Shown here one piece after another: positions 8,961 to 18,863 of a stretch of 45,991 nucleotides of DNA. The stretch's first letter is position 1. Each line of letters begins with the position of its first letter. Origin of the DNA: Dehalococcoidia bacterium. GTDB lineage: Bacteria; Chloroflexota; Dehalococcoidia; GIF9; AB-539-J10. The notes beneath the pieces are model-generated. The model was not told the DNA's origin and ran no database searches. It saw only the letters and a list, made by a program, of their open reading frames with translations. Both the position numbers and the translations under genes were made by a program. The stretch spans positions 1 through 45,991 of the forward strand of contig PUON01000044.1 of NCBI GenBank assembly GCA_003552125.1, read 5' to 3'.

Positions 8961-10880
8961 ATGGAGCAGGAATCCAATGCCGCGCTCGCGAAGCTACGGT
9001 CAAAGTATCCGGATAAGTTCGCCTCAGACAACCGCGTATTCAGCCATATACACCGTGGCGATGTTATCTTCATAGCTTCAGGGTGCGGAGAACCGCAACA
9101 CCTGGTGAATTCTCTGATCAGCTATGTCGAATCTCACCCCAAAGGTTTCTTCGACACCGAGGTGATTCATCTGTGGTCACTTGGCCTTGCCCCTTACACG
9201 GATGACAAGTTTCGACGTAACTTCAGGCACAACTCCTTCTTTCTCGGGGAGAGCACGAGAGAAGCGGTCAACCGGGGTGTGGCTGATTACAGTCCGATAT
9301 CGCTGTCGCAGATTCCGCGGCTGTTTCGTCGGGGCATAATCACCATAGATGTGGCTCTCATCCAGGTGTCGATGCCGGATCGTCACGGCTACATGAGCCT
9401 CGGAGTGAGCGTCGACATAGTCAAATCGGCAGCCGAGAACGCCGCGATGATAGTCGCCCAGCCGAACCAGTATATGCCGCGTATTCACGGTGACAGCTTC
9501 ATACATATCAGCGAGGTAGATTACATAATGTTCTTCAATGAACCAGTTCTCGAGTATCATCGAGGAGTCGGGGAGGAAGACGACGAAGTGGTTTCTGCGA
9601 TAGGCCGGTATGTTGCCCGCCTCGTCCAGGACGGCGATACGATCCAGGTTGGCTACGGGAACGTTCCCAACGCAGTCATGGCGAACCTCGGTCAGAAACA
9701 GCACCTGGGCGTTCACACGGAACTCATGTCCGATGGCCTCGTGGAGTTGATGAGAATGGGGGTTATCGACAACTCCAGGAAGACCGTTGACCGTGGTAAA
9801 TCGGTTGCCACTTTCTGCATGGGACGGCAGGACACGTACGAATTCCTGCACGACAATCCTGCAGTGGAGTTTCGCACTGTTGACTACACCAACAATCCGC
9901 TGATAATTGCGCAGCATCGCGACATGGTCGCTATCAACAGCGCACTGGAGATCGATCTCACCGGGCAGGCGACCGCCGAGTCCATCGGAGGTCGGTTCTA
10001 CAGCGGTATCGGTGGTCACTACGACTTCATGCGTGGCGCACTGCTCGCGCCAAACGGGAAGACAATCCTTGCCATACCTTCTACTGCGGGTGATGGCGAG
10101 GTTTCCCGCATCGTACCGTCCATCTCCGAGGGGGCGGGTGTGACGCTTAACCGGGGCGACGTGAACTATGTAGTAACCGAGTACGGCATCGCGTATCTAC
10201 ATGGCAAGAATATTCGCGAGCGTGCCATGGAACTCATTGCGATCGCGCACCCGAAGTTCAGGTCGTGGCTGATCCAGGAAGCTAAGAAGCGGACCCTGAT
10301 CTACAAGGATCAGGCGTTCATCGCCGGCAGGAGGGGTGAGTACCCCGAGGAGCTGGAGACGAGGCGCACTACCCGTCAGAGACTTGAAATCATCCTGCGG
10401 CCGGTACGGATTTCCGACGAGCCGCTCATCAAAGACTTCTTCTACTCACTGTCCGACCAGAGCATGTACCGGCGTTTCATGTCAGTGCGCAAAGACATGC
10501 CGCATGAGCGTCTCCAAGAGTTCGTCGTCATCGATTACACGAGGGAGATGGTCATTCTCGCGTCTCTGCGGCGGGAGGCTACCGAGGAGATCGTAGGACT
10601 GGGCCAGTACGGAATCGATGAGTCTTCTCATACCGCAGATGTTGCGCTCGCAGTGAAGGACAAGTATCATAATCATGGTATCGGGACTGAACTCCTATCG
10701 TATCTCACGTTGCTTGCCAAGCGCCGAGGCTTGTTGGGCTTCACGGCTGAAGTTCTAGTAGAGAACAAACCAATGTTGCACCTGTTCGAGAAGATGGGGT
10801 TCGACCTCGAGAAGCGCATTGCCGAGGACGTGTACGAACTCAAGATGCTGTTCAGAGAGGTGTCACAAGGTGAAAGGTAA
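8961..10880 (+). CDS. Acetyl-CoA hydrolase/CoA-transferase domain fused to C-terminal GNAT acetyltransferase domain
   Basis: CoA-transferase body (VQVGYGNVPNAVMANL, HTELMSDGLVELMRMGVIDNSRKT) then GNAT domain (LRPVRISDEPLIKDFF...VKDKYHNHGIGTELLSYLTLLAKRRGLLGFTAEVLVENKPMLHLFEKMGF). GGAGG 8 nt before ATG 8961. Confidence 0.9.
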   Translation: MEQESNAALAKLRSKYPDKFASDNRVFSHIHRGDVIFIASGCGEPQHLVNSLISYVESHPKGFFDTEVIHLWSLGLAPYTDDKFRRNFRHNSFFLGESTREAVNRGVADYSPISLSQIPRLFRRGIITIDVALIQVSMPDRHGYMSLGVSVDIVKSAAENAAMIVAQPNQYMPRIHGDSFIHISEVDYIMFFNEPVLEYHRGVGEEDDEVVSAIGRYVARLVQDGDTIQVGYGNVPNAVMANLGQKQHLGVHTELMSDGLVELMRMGVIDNSRKTVDRGKSVATFCMGRQDTYEFLHDNPAVEFRTVDYTNNPLIIAQHRDMVAINSALEIDLTGQATAESIGGRFYSGIGGHYDFMRGALLAPNGKTILAIPSTAGDGEVSRIVPSISEGAGVTLNRGDVNYVVTEYGIAYLHGKNIRERAMELIAIAHPKFRSWLIQEAKKRTLIYKDQAFIAGRRGEYPEELETRRTTRQRLEIILRPVRISDEPLIKDFFYSLSDQSMYRRFMSVRKDMPHERLQEFVVIDYTREMVILASLRREATEEIVGLGQYGIDESSHTADVALAVKDKYHNHGIGTELLSYLTLLAKRRGLLGFTAEVLVENKPMLHLFEKMGFDLEKRIAEDVYELKMLFREVSQGER

Positions 10881-10890
10881 CCAAGACAGC

Positions 10891-12993
10891 ATGAAGTATC
10901 TCTTCGAGCCGAGAGGCATTGCCGTTATTGGCGCCTCTCAGACTCCTGGCAAGATCGGCTACAAGGTGGTTGAGAACATCGTGACAGGCGGCTATCGGGA
11001 GAAGGTATACCCGATTAATCCCAAAGGCGGAGAGATGCTGGGCCTGTCCGTGTATAAGCAAATCGCCGATGTCGACGGTACTATCGATGTCGCTGTTGTA
11101 GTGGTCCCGGCAGAACTGGTGTACGGCGCGCTTGAGGAGTGTGCGAAGAAGAACGTCAAGTTCGCCATAATCATCACGTCCGGATTCGCGGAGGTGGGAA
11201 ACGTCGCTGAAGAGCGCAGGATTACCCGATTTGCCCGCGATAACAATATCAGGATCATAGGTCCCAATGTCTTTGGTGTCTACTCTGCCGTCTCATCGCT
11301 GAACGCGACATTTGGCCCGGGTGATGTCACGGCTGGCAACGTTGCGATTATCACCCAGAGCGGTGCCATCGGCATCGCGATGATAGGCAAGACCAAGGTC
11401 GAGGGCATCGGTCTTTCAGCGATGATCTCAGTTGGAAACAAGTCGGACGTGGATGAGACCGATCTGCTCGAATATCTCACCTTTCAGGATGATGCCAAAG
11501 TCGTGTTGATGTATCTTGAGGGCATTAAGTCTGGTGAGCGACTCGTGGAGGTGTTGCGAAAGGCGACTCGCAAGAAACCGATTGTGGTGATCAAGTCCGG
11601 TCGGTCCAGCCGCGGTGCACAGGCGGCAGCTTCTCACACCGGTTCTCTCGCTGGCGAGGACAAGGTCTTTGATGATATAGCCAGACAGTGCGGCGTTATT
11701 AGAGCGGAGGGCATCCAGGAAGCGCTCAATTGGTGCAAATTCCTCGCAGATTCACCGATGCCAACCGGAGAAGATTGCGTCATCATCACCAACGGCGGTG
11801 GCATAGGCGTACTCACCGCCGACGCATGTGAGAAGTACAACATCAGTCTTTCTGATGAAGTTGCTGACCTCAAGAAGACCTTCGAAGATGTCATGCCGTC
11901 GTTCGGATCTGCCAAGAATCCAATCGATCTCACCGGTGGAGCAAGTCCCGAGGAGTACGACCAGGCTCTGGTCGCGGCACTACGAAACGAGAACATCGAC
12001 GCGGTTGCCTGTCTTGGTTGCCAGACCGGCTCGTTCGACGCTGACCGTTTTGCAAAGATCGCTGAGGAGCGATACGCCCAGTATCGGCCGGTTAAACCCA
12101 TCGTGTTCTCGTTATTCGGCGGCGAAGAGGTTGAACGCAGCATAGCGAAGCTGAAAGAGAAAGGGATTCCGGTGTTTGCGGATGTGTACGAGATGACCGC
12201 CTTTCTTGGTGCTTTGTACCGCGACTACAGGAATAAGAGCGTGCCGTCTGCTGAACCCGCACGAGTTGATATCGACATTGCATCGATTGATGCGGCGGTT
12301 GCACGTGCGCGTGCTGATGGTAGATATTTTCTACTTGCACAGGAAGCCCAGGAAGTCATGCGTGCTGCAGCAATCGCGATTCCTCAGAGCCGAATCGCGC
12401 ACAGCCCGGATGAGGCAGTCCGCTACGCAGAGGAGATCGGCTATCCCGTAGTAATGAAAGTTGTATCCAAGGACATAATCCACAAGAGCGATGCGGGAGG
12501 AGTTGCGCTGGAGCTCGTGGACAGAAAAGAAGTGCTTGACGCGTATGAGGCTATCATGCGCAACTGTCGAAACTACAAGGCCGATGCGCTGATCGAGGGC
12601 ATACAGGTTGATGAGATGATTCAGTCAGGAGTTGAAACGATTGTAGGAGCTCGACAGGACGGAGCGTTTGGCCCCACGGTGATGTTTGGTCTTGGCGGCG
12701 TCTATGTCGAGGTACTGAAGGATATCGCTTTCCGGGCCTTCCCACTAAGTCGAGAAGCGACGCTCAACATGATCGGGCAGATCGATTCGTATCCCCTGTT
12801 GCTCGGCGTGCGCGGGGAAGCGCGTAAGGATATAGATGAGGTAGCGAATACGATAATCAAAGTGGGATGGATTCTTTGTAGCTGCGATGCGATCTCGGAT
12901 ATCGAGATCAACCCTCTGGCTGTGTATGATCATGGCGAAGGTGTGAAGGCGGTAGACGTGAGAATCCTACTGAGAGAATCTGAGGAGGCGTAG
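10891..12993 (+). CDS. ADP-forming acetate/acyl-CoA synthetase (fused alpha and beta)
   Basis: CoA-binding N-terminus (LFEPRGIAVIGASQTPGKIGYKVVENI), ligase segment (SHTGSLAGEDKVFDD), C-terminal ATP-grasp. Start may be GTG 10870. Confidence 0.93.
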   Translation: MKYLFEPRGIAVIGASQTPGKIGYKVVENIVTGGYREKVYPINPKGGEMLGLSVYKQIADVDGTIDVAVVVVPAELVYGALEECAKKNVKFAIIITSGFAEVGNVAEERRITRFARDNNIRIIGPNVFGVYSAVSSLNATFGPGDVTAGNVAIITQSGAIGIAMIGKTKVEGIGLSAMISVGNKSDVDETDLLEYLTFQDDAKVVLMYLEGIKSGERLVEVLRKATRKKPIVVIKSGRSSRGAQAAASHTGSLAGEDKVFDDIARQCGVIRAEGIQEALNWCKFLADSPMPTGEDCVIITNGGGIGVLTADACEKYNISLSDEVADLKKTFEDVMPSFGSAKNPIDLTGGASPEEYDQALVAALRNENIDAVACLGCQTGSFDADRFAKIAEERYAQYRPVKPIVFSLFGGEEVERSIAKLKEKGIPVFADVYEMTAFLGALYRDYRNKSVPSAEPARVDIDIASIDAAVARARADGRYFLLAQEAQEVMRAAAIAIPQSRIAHSPDEAVRYAEEIGYPVVMKVVSKDIIHKSDAGGVALELVDRKEVLDAYEAIMRNCRNYKADALIEGIQVDEMIQSGVETIVGARQDGAFGPTVMFGLGGVYVEVLKDIAFRAFPLSREATLNMIGQIDSYPLLLGVRGEARKDIDEVANTIIKVGWILCSCDAISDIEINPLAVYDHGEGVKAVDVRILLRESEEA

Positions 12994-12996
12994 CGT

Positions 12997-14034
12997 ATGA
13001 AGACCATAGTTGTGGGCTCGACGCACAAGAGTGCTGGCAAGACCAGTCTAATCGTGGGCCTTGCGAAGACTGCGGGCGGGCCGAGTGGATATATGAAGCC
13101 CCTGGGCGATCGGCTGCTCTATCGCAAGAAGCGGCTTTGGGATTACGATGCGGCTTTGATTACGAATGTGCTCGCGCTGGATGAGGATCCGGAAGAGATG
13201 ACACTTGGCTTCGAACATGCCAAGCTGAAATACATGTACGATGCCGAGTCCATCAAGGAGAAGCTGCTCGATATGGCGGCGGATGCTGGTTCCGGCAAGG
13301 AACTGCTCTTTGTCGAAGCCGGCGAGTCTCTTACCCACGGCACATCCGTTAATCTCGACGCGATCTCTCTCGCTGCTCATCTGGATGCAAGACTTGTGCT
13401 CGTCATTGGTGGCAGCGAGAGCGCCATCATTGATGACATTGCATTTGTGAAGCGCTACGTTGATCTGAGTGGCATTGATTTGGCCGGATTTGTCATCAAC
13501 AAGGTACGCAACCTCGAGGAATACCGGAGCACGCATATCGAAGATGTGAATGCCCTCGGGGTGAAAGTGCTTGGAGTGGTTCCTTTTGATGTGGAATTAA
13601 CCAAGCTCTCGGTCGGCCACCTCGCCGAACGATTGCTGGCAAAGATCGTTGCTGGCGAAGAGGGACTGAGCCGCAAAGTGAGTTCGATCATGGTCGGGGC
13701 CATGTCTACCAACACTGCCCTTCAGAATCCTCTCTTCAAGCGTGAGGGCAAACTGGTAATCACAGGTGGAGATCGGAGTGACTTGATTCTTGCTGCGATT
13801 GAAAGCAATTCGTCGGGAGTGATTCTGACGAACAACGTGCTGCCTTCGTCCAATATCATATCAAGGGCATCGGAGCGCAATATACCGCTGTTGCTTGTTC
13901 CGTTCGACACGTATCAGACGGCATCGCAGTTGGAGAGCATCGATCCGCTGCTTGTGAAAGATGATTCCAAGAAGATCGAAAGCCTGACGCAACTCGTCAA
14001 AGATTACATTTCAATACCGGATATCACAGGCTGA
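12997..14034 (+). CDS. BioD-like P-loop plus DRTGG-domain protein (phosphotransacetylase N-terminal-region family, no catalytic Pta domain)
   Basis: STHKSAGKTSLIVGLAK P-loop; DRTGG-like C-terminus (ILAAIESNSSGVILTNNVLPSSNIISRASERNIPLLLVPFDTYQTASQLE). Confidence 0.82.
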   Translation: MKTIVVGSTHKSAGKTSLIVGLAKTAGGPSGYMKPLGDRLLYRKKRLWDYDAALITNVLALDEDPEEMTLGFEHAKLKYMYDAESIKEKLLDMAADAGSGKELLFVEAGESLTHGTSVNLDAISLAAHLDARLVLVIGGSESAIIDDIAFVKRYVDLSGIDLAGFVINKVRNLEEYRSTHIEDVNALGVKVLGVVPFDVELTKLSVGHLAERLLAKIVAGEEGLSRKVSSIMVGAMSTNTALQNPLFKREGKLVITGGDRSDLILAAIESNSSGVILTNNVLPSSNIISRASERNIPLLLVPFDTYQTASQLESIDPLLVKDDSKKIESLTQLVKDYISIPDITG

Positions 14035-14061
14035 GAATCCGCCTCCTCAGCGCTCGCTTGC

Positions 14062-14093
14062 AGAAAGGTCCTGCGCATCGGCAGGACCTTTCT
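14062..14093. terminator. Rho-independent terminator, 13-bp perfect stem, between convergent operons
   Basis: AGAAAGGTCCTGC-GCATCG-GCAGGACCTTTCT followed by CTTT. Confidence 0.9.
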
Positions 14094-14141
14094 CTTTGCA
14101 AGTCGTTTGGAAGCAATCGAGAGCCTATATAGTGCCCGGTC

Positions 14142-15587
14142 TCAACCCTTGATCACGCCCAATGGTTCAGCCTTGGCCACCTTTCTGCAGATGCCTGCAC
14201 CGTGTATCACGTCAACGACGTCGGTCACATCCTTATACGCGTGTGAGGCCTCCTCTGCCAGAGCACCCAGATCTCCAGTACGAACGGAGATTGAGCGCTG
14301 TTGGAGACTGGTAGCTATGTCCTGACCCCTGGCCGCCTTGCGCGAGGCTCCGCGGCTGAGTAGTCGGCCTGCACCGTGGCAGGTCGAGCCGAACGTCTCA
14401 TCCATCGCTCGGGCAGTGCCAACAGCTACGTAGGAGTAGCGCCCCATGTCACCCGGTATGAGGACCGGCTGTCCGATTCCTCTATATGTCTTGCACAGCG
14501 CAGGATGGCCTGGCGGAAAGGCCCGTGTTGCGCCTTTGCGGTGCACGCAGAGCCTGGTCTGCCTGCCTTCGATGGTGTGCGTTTCGACTTTCGCGATATT
14601 GTGCGCGACGTCGTAGATCTGCCACATGCCGAGACGTTCTGCGTTGCCCCCGAACACCTCGATGAATGCCTCCCTGACCCAGTGGGCAATATGCTGTCGA
14701 TTGCACCACGCGTAGTTGGCAGCGCAACGCATCGCTGACAGATACTGCTGCCCTTCATGGGATTCAACCGGAGCACACGCGAGTTGTCGATCTGGCAGAG
14801 AGATCCCGTATGTGGCGACGGCGCGTTCCATTGTTTTGAGGTAATCCGTACACACCTGATGGCCCAAACCTCTTGATCCCGTATGGATTAGAACGAGCAC
14901 CTGACCGTCATGGTCGATGCCCATGACGGACGCAGCTTCCTCGTCAAATATCTTCTGTACTGCCTGAATCTCGAGGAAGTGATTGCCTGCGCCAAGACTG
15001 CCAGCTTGTGGCACACCGCGGGTCAGTGCGCGCTCACTTACAGCCGCGGGATCCGCTCCATCAATGCAGCCGCCATCTTCAGTGGCTTCCAGGTCGTCGC
15101 TGGTGCCGAAGCCGTTCCGGACGGCCCAGCGTGCACCCTCGACGAGCAGCCTCTGTATCTGTCCCTTTGGGGGATGCAATCGTCCTTTCGAACCAACACC
15201 GGACGGCACGTTTCGGTAGAGCCGCTCGATCAGCTGTGACATCCGTGGTAGCACATCGGTCTTATCCAGATTGGTGCGCAGCAGGCGCACACCGCAGTTG
15301 ATGTCGTATCCCACGCCGCCCGGCGAGACAACCCCGTCCGACACTCGGGTTGCGGCTACCCCTCCAATAGGGAAGCCATATCCCCAGTGTATGTCCGGCA
15401 TGGCCAGCGATCGCCCCACAATGCCGGGCAGGAAGGCAACATTCGCGACCTGTTCGAGCGATTCATCCGACTGGATGGCCTCGATCATCGATTCGTTTGC
15501 ATAGACCAGGCCCGGGACTCTCATGCCAGACTTGTAGCTTGAGGGAATCTCCCATCGGTAGTCATCGATCTTCTGCAACGTAGCCAT
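14142..15587 (-). CDS. rtcB: RNA-splicing ligase RtcB
   Basis: AMPDIHWGYGFPIGGVAA, SPGGVGYDINCGVRLLRTNL, SLGAGNHFLEIQ, HTGSRGLGHQV. Confidence 0.96.
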   Translation of the reverse strand: MATLQKIDDYRWEIPSSYKSGMRVPGLVYANESMIEAIQSDESLEQVANVAFLPGIVGRSLAMPDIHWGYGFPIGGVAATRVSDGVVSPGGVGYDINCGVRLLRTNLDKTDVLPRMSQLIERLYRNVPSGVGSKGRLHPPKGQIQRLLVEGARWAVRNGFGTSDDLEATEDGGCIDGADPAAVSERALTRGVPQAGSLGAGNHFLEIQAVQKIFDEEAASVMGIDHDGQVLVLIHTGSRGLGHQVCTDYLKTMERAVATYGISLPDRQLACAPVESHEGQQYLSAMRCAANYAWCNRQHIAHWVREAFIEVFGGNAERLGMWQIYDVAHNIAKVETHTIEGRQTRLCVHRKGATRAFPPGHPALCKTYRGIGQPVLIPGDMGRYSYVAVGTARAMDETFGSTCHGAGRLLSRGASRKAARGQDIATSLQQRSISVRTGDLGALAEEASHAYKDVTDVVDVIHGAGICRKVAKAEPLGVIKG

Positions 15588-15597
15588 AGGCGCACCT

Positions 15598-16023
15598 CTA
15601 GACATCGAGAATAATCCGGGCATCGAGGCCACGTGACGTCTCAGATATGTAAGACATGTGGTAGGTAGCAGCCTTCACTTCTCGTTTGAGTTGGTGCCGC
15701 GAAGGGTCGAGGTATTCTCCCTGTGCTCGAGCTACCAAGTAACTCGGCCCAAGTTCGTCGAAATGGAATGTTGCGAAGACCAGCTGTTCAGCGTCGATCA
15801 TGTAGACGAGCTCATTGATCCAGTCGATCAGCATCGTGTCAGCGTCAACTGATTCCAGCTGCAACTCCCTCGTGAGTGTGGAACTCAGACCACTGGCGTC
15901 CTCCAGAACAAGTTCATAGAACGCTCTGGCCGCATTGCGGAGCAGGTCCGCCATATCTCGTCCTCTCACAAGGATGGCGACATCTGCAGTGTGTGTCGTT
16001 ATTTCGTAAGGCTTCACATCCAT
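15598..16023 (-). CDS. Archease
   Basis: MDVKPYEITTHTADVAILVRG, MLIDWINELVYMIDAEQLVF, REVKAATYHMSYI; immediately upstream of rtcB. Confidence 0.92.
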   Translation of the reverse strand: MDVKPYEITTHTADVAILVRGRDMADLLRNAARAFYELVLEDASGLSSTLTRELQLESVDADTMLIDWINELVYMIDAEQLVFATFHFDELGPSYLVARAQGEYLDPSRHQLKREVKAATYHMSYISETSRGLDARIILDV

Positions 16024-16095
16024 GCCCTCTTCGCATAGCCTCCACATGTATGATAGCACGGGGTCAAGTACCCGTATGGACGTGCGGCTCAACGA

Positions 16096-16124
16096 TTGAC
16101 CCAGCTACGGGCTTCTGCTAGAAT
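16096..16124 (+). promoter_or_regulatory. Sigma70-type promoter for tRNA-Val and downstream translation genes
   Basis: TTGACC-N17-TAGAAT, tRNA begins 11 nt downstream. Confidence 0.65.
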
Positions 16125-16134
16125 CGCTTACTTG

Positions 16135-16207
16135 GGGCGGTTAGCTCAGTGGTTAGAGCGCTGCGTTGACATCGCAGAGGTCACTGGTTCAAGTCCAGTA
16201 CTGCCCA
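16135..16207 (+). tRNA. tRNA-Val (anticodon GAC)
   Basis: Cloverleaf GGGCGGT...CTGCG-TTGACAT-CGCAG...GGTTCAAGT...ACTGCCC-A; CCA not encoded. Confidence 0.95.
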
Positions 16208-16306
16208 GTTCGCATGACTGCAACGGAGTTCGGAGCTATCTGGAGTGGTTGATGGGTCTCCGATGACTGTGCGTGCTTCCCTTCTGAGTCTGTTCTGACC
16301 ACGTTT

Positions 16307-18031
16307 ATGGACAATAGTGATAGCTGGCTTGAGATTATCAGACACTCAGCTGCCCACGTCATGGCGGAGGCAGTGCTAGGGCTCTTTCCGGATGCTAAGT
16401 TCGCCATCGGGCCTTCCATTGAGGATGGCTTCTACTATGATTTCGACCTCCCGCGCACGTTGACTCCCGATGACCTCCCTGTCATTGAAGAGCGGATGCG
16501 AGAAATCACGGCATCGCGGCAGGCGTTTCAGCGGCGACAGTTGACGCGGGACCAGGCACAGGCGCTCTTCGCCAACCAGCCGTACAAACTTGAGCTCATC
16601 GACGAACTGCCGGAAGATGACATCTCCATTTACACGCTCGGTGAATTCACGGACCTCTGTCGCGGTCCGCACGTCGAGCATTCCGGACAAATCGGCGCAT
16701 TCAAACTGATACGGACCGCTGGCGCATACTGGCGAGGGGATGAATCACGACCTATGCTTCAGCGCATCTACGGGGTCGCCTTCGAAACGCAAGCCGAACT
16801 TGAGGCACATCTCGAGAAAGTCGCTGAGGCTGCTAAACGCGATCACAGGAAACTTGGCAAGGAACTCGATCTTTTCAGCGTCCATGAAGAGATCGGGCCC
16901 GGGCTGGTATGCTGGCATCCGAATGGCGCCATGGTGCGGCAACTCGTTGAGGATTTCTGGAAGCGGGAGCACCACAGCCGAGGCTACGGCATTGTGTATA
17001 CGCCCCACATCGGCAAGCTCGATCAGTGGAAGCAGAGCGGTCACTGGGAGTTCTATCGAGAGAACCTCTACGCACCAATGGATGTAGATGGTCAGCAGTA
17101 TTTGCTGAAGCCGATGAACTGTCTCGGCCACATACTTATCTATAAGAGCCGCCTGCGGAGCTATCGCGAACTACCGATTCGCATGGCCGAACTCGGCACA
17201 GTATACCGGTACGAACGCGGCGGCGTTCTGTATGGACTCACACGCGTGCGCGGTTTCACCCAGGATGATGCGCATATCTTCTGTCGGCAGGATCAGATTC
17301 GAGATGAGGTCGTTGGAGTCATTGAGCTTGCGCAGTTCATGATGGAGACGTTCGGGTTTCACGATTACAAGCTGGTGCTCGCGACGAGACCTGATAAGTA
17401 CGCCGGCACTGCTGAGGTGTGGGAATACGCGACAGCCTCTCTGACGGCTGCGCTCGAATCACTGGGACTCACCTACGAAGAGGATCCAGGCGGAGGCGCG
17501 TTCTATGGGCCCAAGATCGACGTCAAGCTTGCTGATGCGATGGGGCGTGATTGGCAGGGACCTACCATACAGGTTGATTTCAATTTGCCGCAGCGGTTCG
17601 ATGTCTGTTATATTGGTGAAGACGGTGGTGAACACCTCGTTACGATGATTCATAGAACCGTTCTGGGCAGTATGGAACGGTTCTTTGCGTGTTTGGTTGA
17701 GCACTACGGAGGGGCATTCCCGGTCTGGCTGAGCCCTGTGCAGGCCCGAATTGTCCCCATAGCGGATCGGCATATCGAGTATGCGCTCCGGCTCGAGGAG
17801 ACGCTGAAAAAATCGGATTTGCGTGTTGACGCCGACTGTCGGTCTGAGCGAATGGGATTCAAGATCAGGGACGCCCAGATGGCCAAAGTGCCGTATATGC
17901 TGATCGTTGGCGACAAGGAGATTGAGTCTGAGGGTGTATCAGTGCGCATGAGAAGTGGCGAAGATATTGGTTTACGCAGCATTGATGAGGTGCAGGAACG
18001 GATTCGTAGCGCCATCGACAGCAGGTCCTAG
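16307..18031 (+). CDS. thrS: Threonyl-tRNA synthetase, without N-terminal TGS domain
   Basis: Editing-domain HSAAHVMAEAV, class II catalytic core (MNCLGHILIYKSRLRSYRELPIRMAELGTVYRYE), anticodon domain; begins directly at the editing domain. Confidence 0.96.
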   Translation: MDNSDSWLEIIRHSAAHVMAEAVLGLFPDAKFAIGPSIEDGFYYDFDLPRTLTPDDLPVIEERMREITASRQAFQRRQLTRDQAQALFANQPYKLELIDELPEDDISIYTLGEFTDLCRGPHVEHSGQIGAFKLIRTAGAYWRGDESRPMLQRIYGVAFETQAELEAHLEKVAEAAKRDHRKLGKELDLFSVHEEIGPGLVCWHPNGAMVRQLVEDFWKREHHSRGYGIVYTPHIGKLDQWKQSGHWEFYRENLYAPMDVDGQQYLLKPMNCLGHILIYKSRLRSYRELPIRMAELGTVYRYERGGVLYGLTRVRGFTQDDAHIFCRQDQIRDEVVGVIELAQFMMETFGFHDYKLVLATRPDKYAGTAEVWEYATASLTAALESLGLTYEEDPGGGAFYGPKIDVKLADAMGRDWQGPTIQVDFNLPQRFDVCYIGEDGGEHLVTMIHRTVLGSMERFFACLVEHYGGAFPVWLSPVQARIVPIADRHIEYALRLEETLKKSDLRVDADCRSERMGFKIRDAQMAKVPYMLIVGDKEIESEGVSVRMRSGEDIGLRSIDEVQERIRSAIDSRS

Positions 18032-18034
18032 CCT

Positions 18035-18619
18035 ATGATGAAGAAAAAGTCATTTGGCAGTGCGCGACCTACAAGCAGACCTCTGCCGGTCAACCGACAG
18101 ATCCGGGCCAGAGAGGTTCTGGTCATTGGCGAGAACGGGGAGCAATTGGGGGTTCTTCCCATTGCGAAAGCCCTTCAGGCGGCGCAAGACAGGGATCTCG
18201 ACCTGGTAATGGTAGCTCCAAACGCATCGCCGCCGGTGTGCCGACTCGTCGATTACGGCAAGTACCGATACGAGCAACTGAAGAAAGAGAAAGAAGGACG
18301 TAAGAGTCAGAAAGGACTACTGCGGGAGGTACGGCTCAGACCAAAGATCGAAGAGCACGACCTGCAGGATAAGATCCGGAAGACCAGGGAGCTCCTCGAG
18401 GAAGGCAACAAGGTCAAGATCACGGTACGTTTCCGTGGTCGTGAGATCGTCTATCCCGAACTTGGCTGGCAGGTGCTGAAGCGAGTTGCCGAGGCCCTGA
18501 AGGATTGCGCCGTCGCCACCAGCCAGCCGTCAAAGGACGCACGGAATATCGCGTTGACGCTTGCTCCTGTTGCTTCCAAGAAGACGTCCGAGGAGGCCGA
18601 TAAGAATGCCCAAGCTTAA
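18035..18619 (+). CDS. infC: Translation initiation factor IF-3
   Basis: [22 protein letters not shown]..., followed by L35 and L20 genes. Confidence 0.96.
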   Translation: MMKKKSFGSARPTSRPLPVNRQIRAREVLVIGENGEQLGVLPIAKALQAAQDRDLDLVMVAPNASPPVCRLVDYGKYRYEQLKKEKEGRKSQKGLLREVRLRPKIEEHDLQDKIRKTRELLEEGNKVKITVRFRGREIVYPELGWQVLKRVAEALKDCAVATSQPSKDARNIALTLAPVASKKTSEEADKNAQA

Positions 18620-18803
18620 GACTCATAAGGGAGCGAAGGGGCGGTTCCACGTAACCGGCTCCGGGAAGATACTGCGCGCGAAGTGTGGCAAGAGTCACTT
18701 CCGACGCCGAAAAGCTCCCCGTACGAAACGATTGTACGATCGCATGATACCAACATCCAATGCCGATGCCCCACGGCTCCGGAAGCTTATGCCCTATAGC
18801 TAG
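18606..18803 (+). CDS. rpmI: 50S ribosomal protein L35
   Basis: [22 protein letters not shown]; overlaps infC end. Confidence 0.96.
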   Translation: MPKLKTHKGAKGRFHVTGSGKILRAKCGKSHFRRRKAPRTKRLYDRMIPTSNADAPRLRKLMPYS

Positions 18804-18863
18804 AGAGGGACACGCGGTGCGGGCTGTTGTTACTTCCGAGTTAGTTTCCAAAGGGAGGATACT

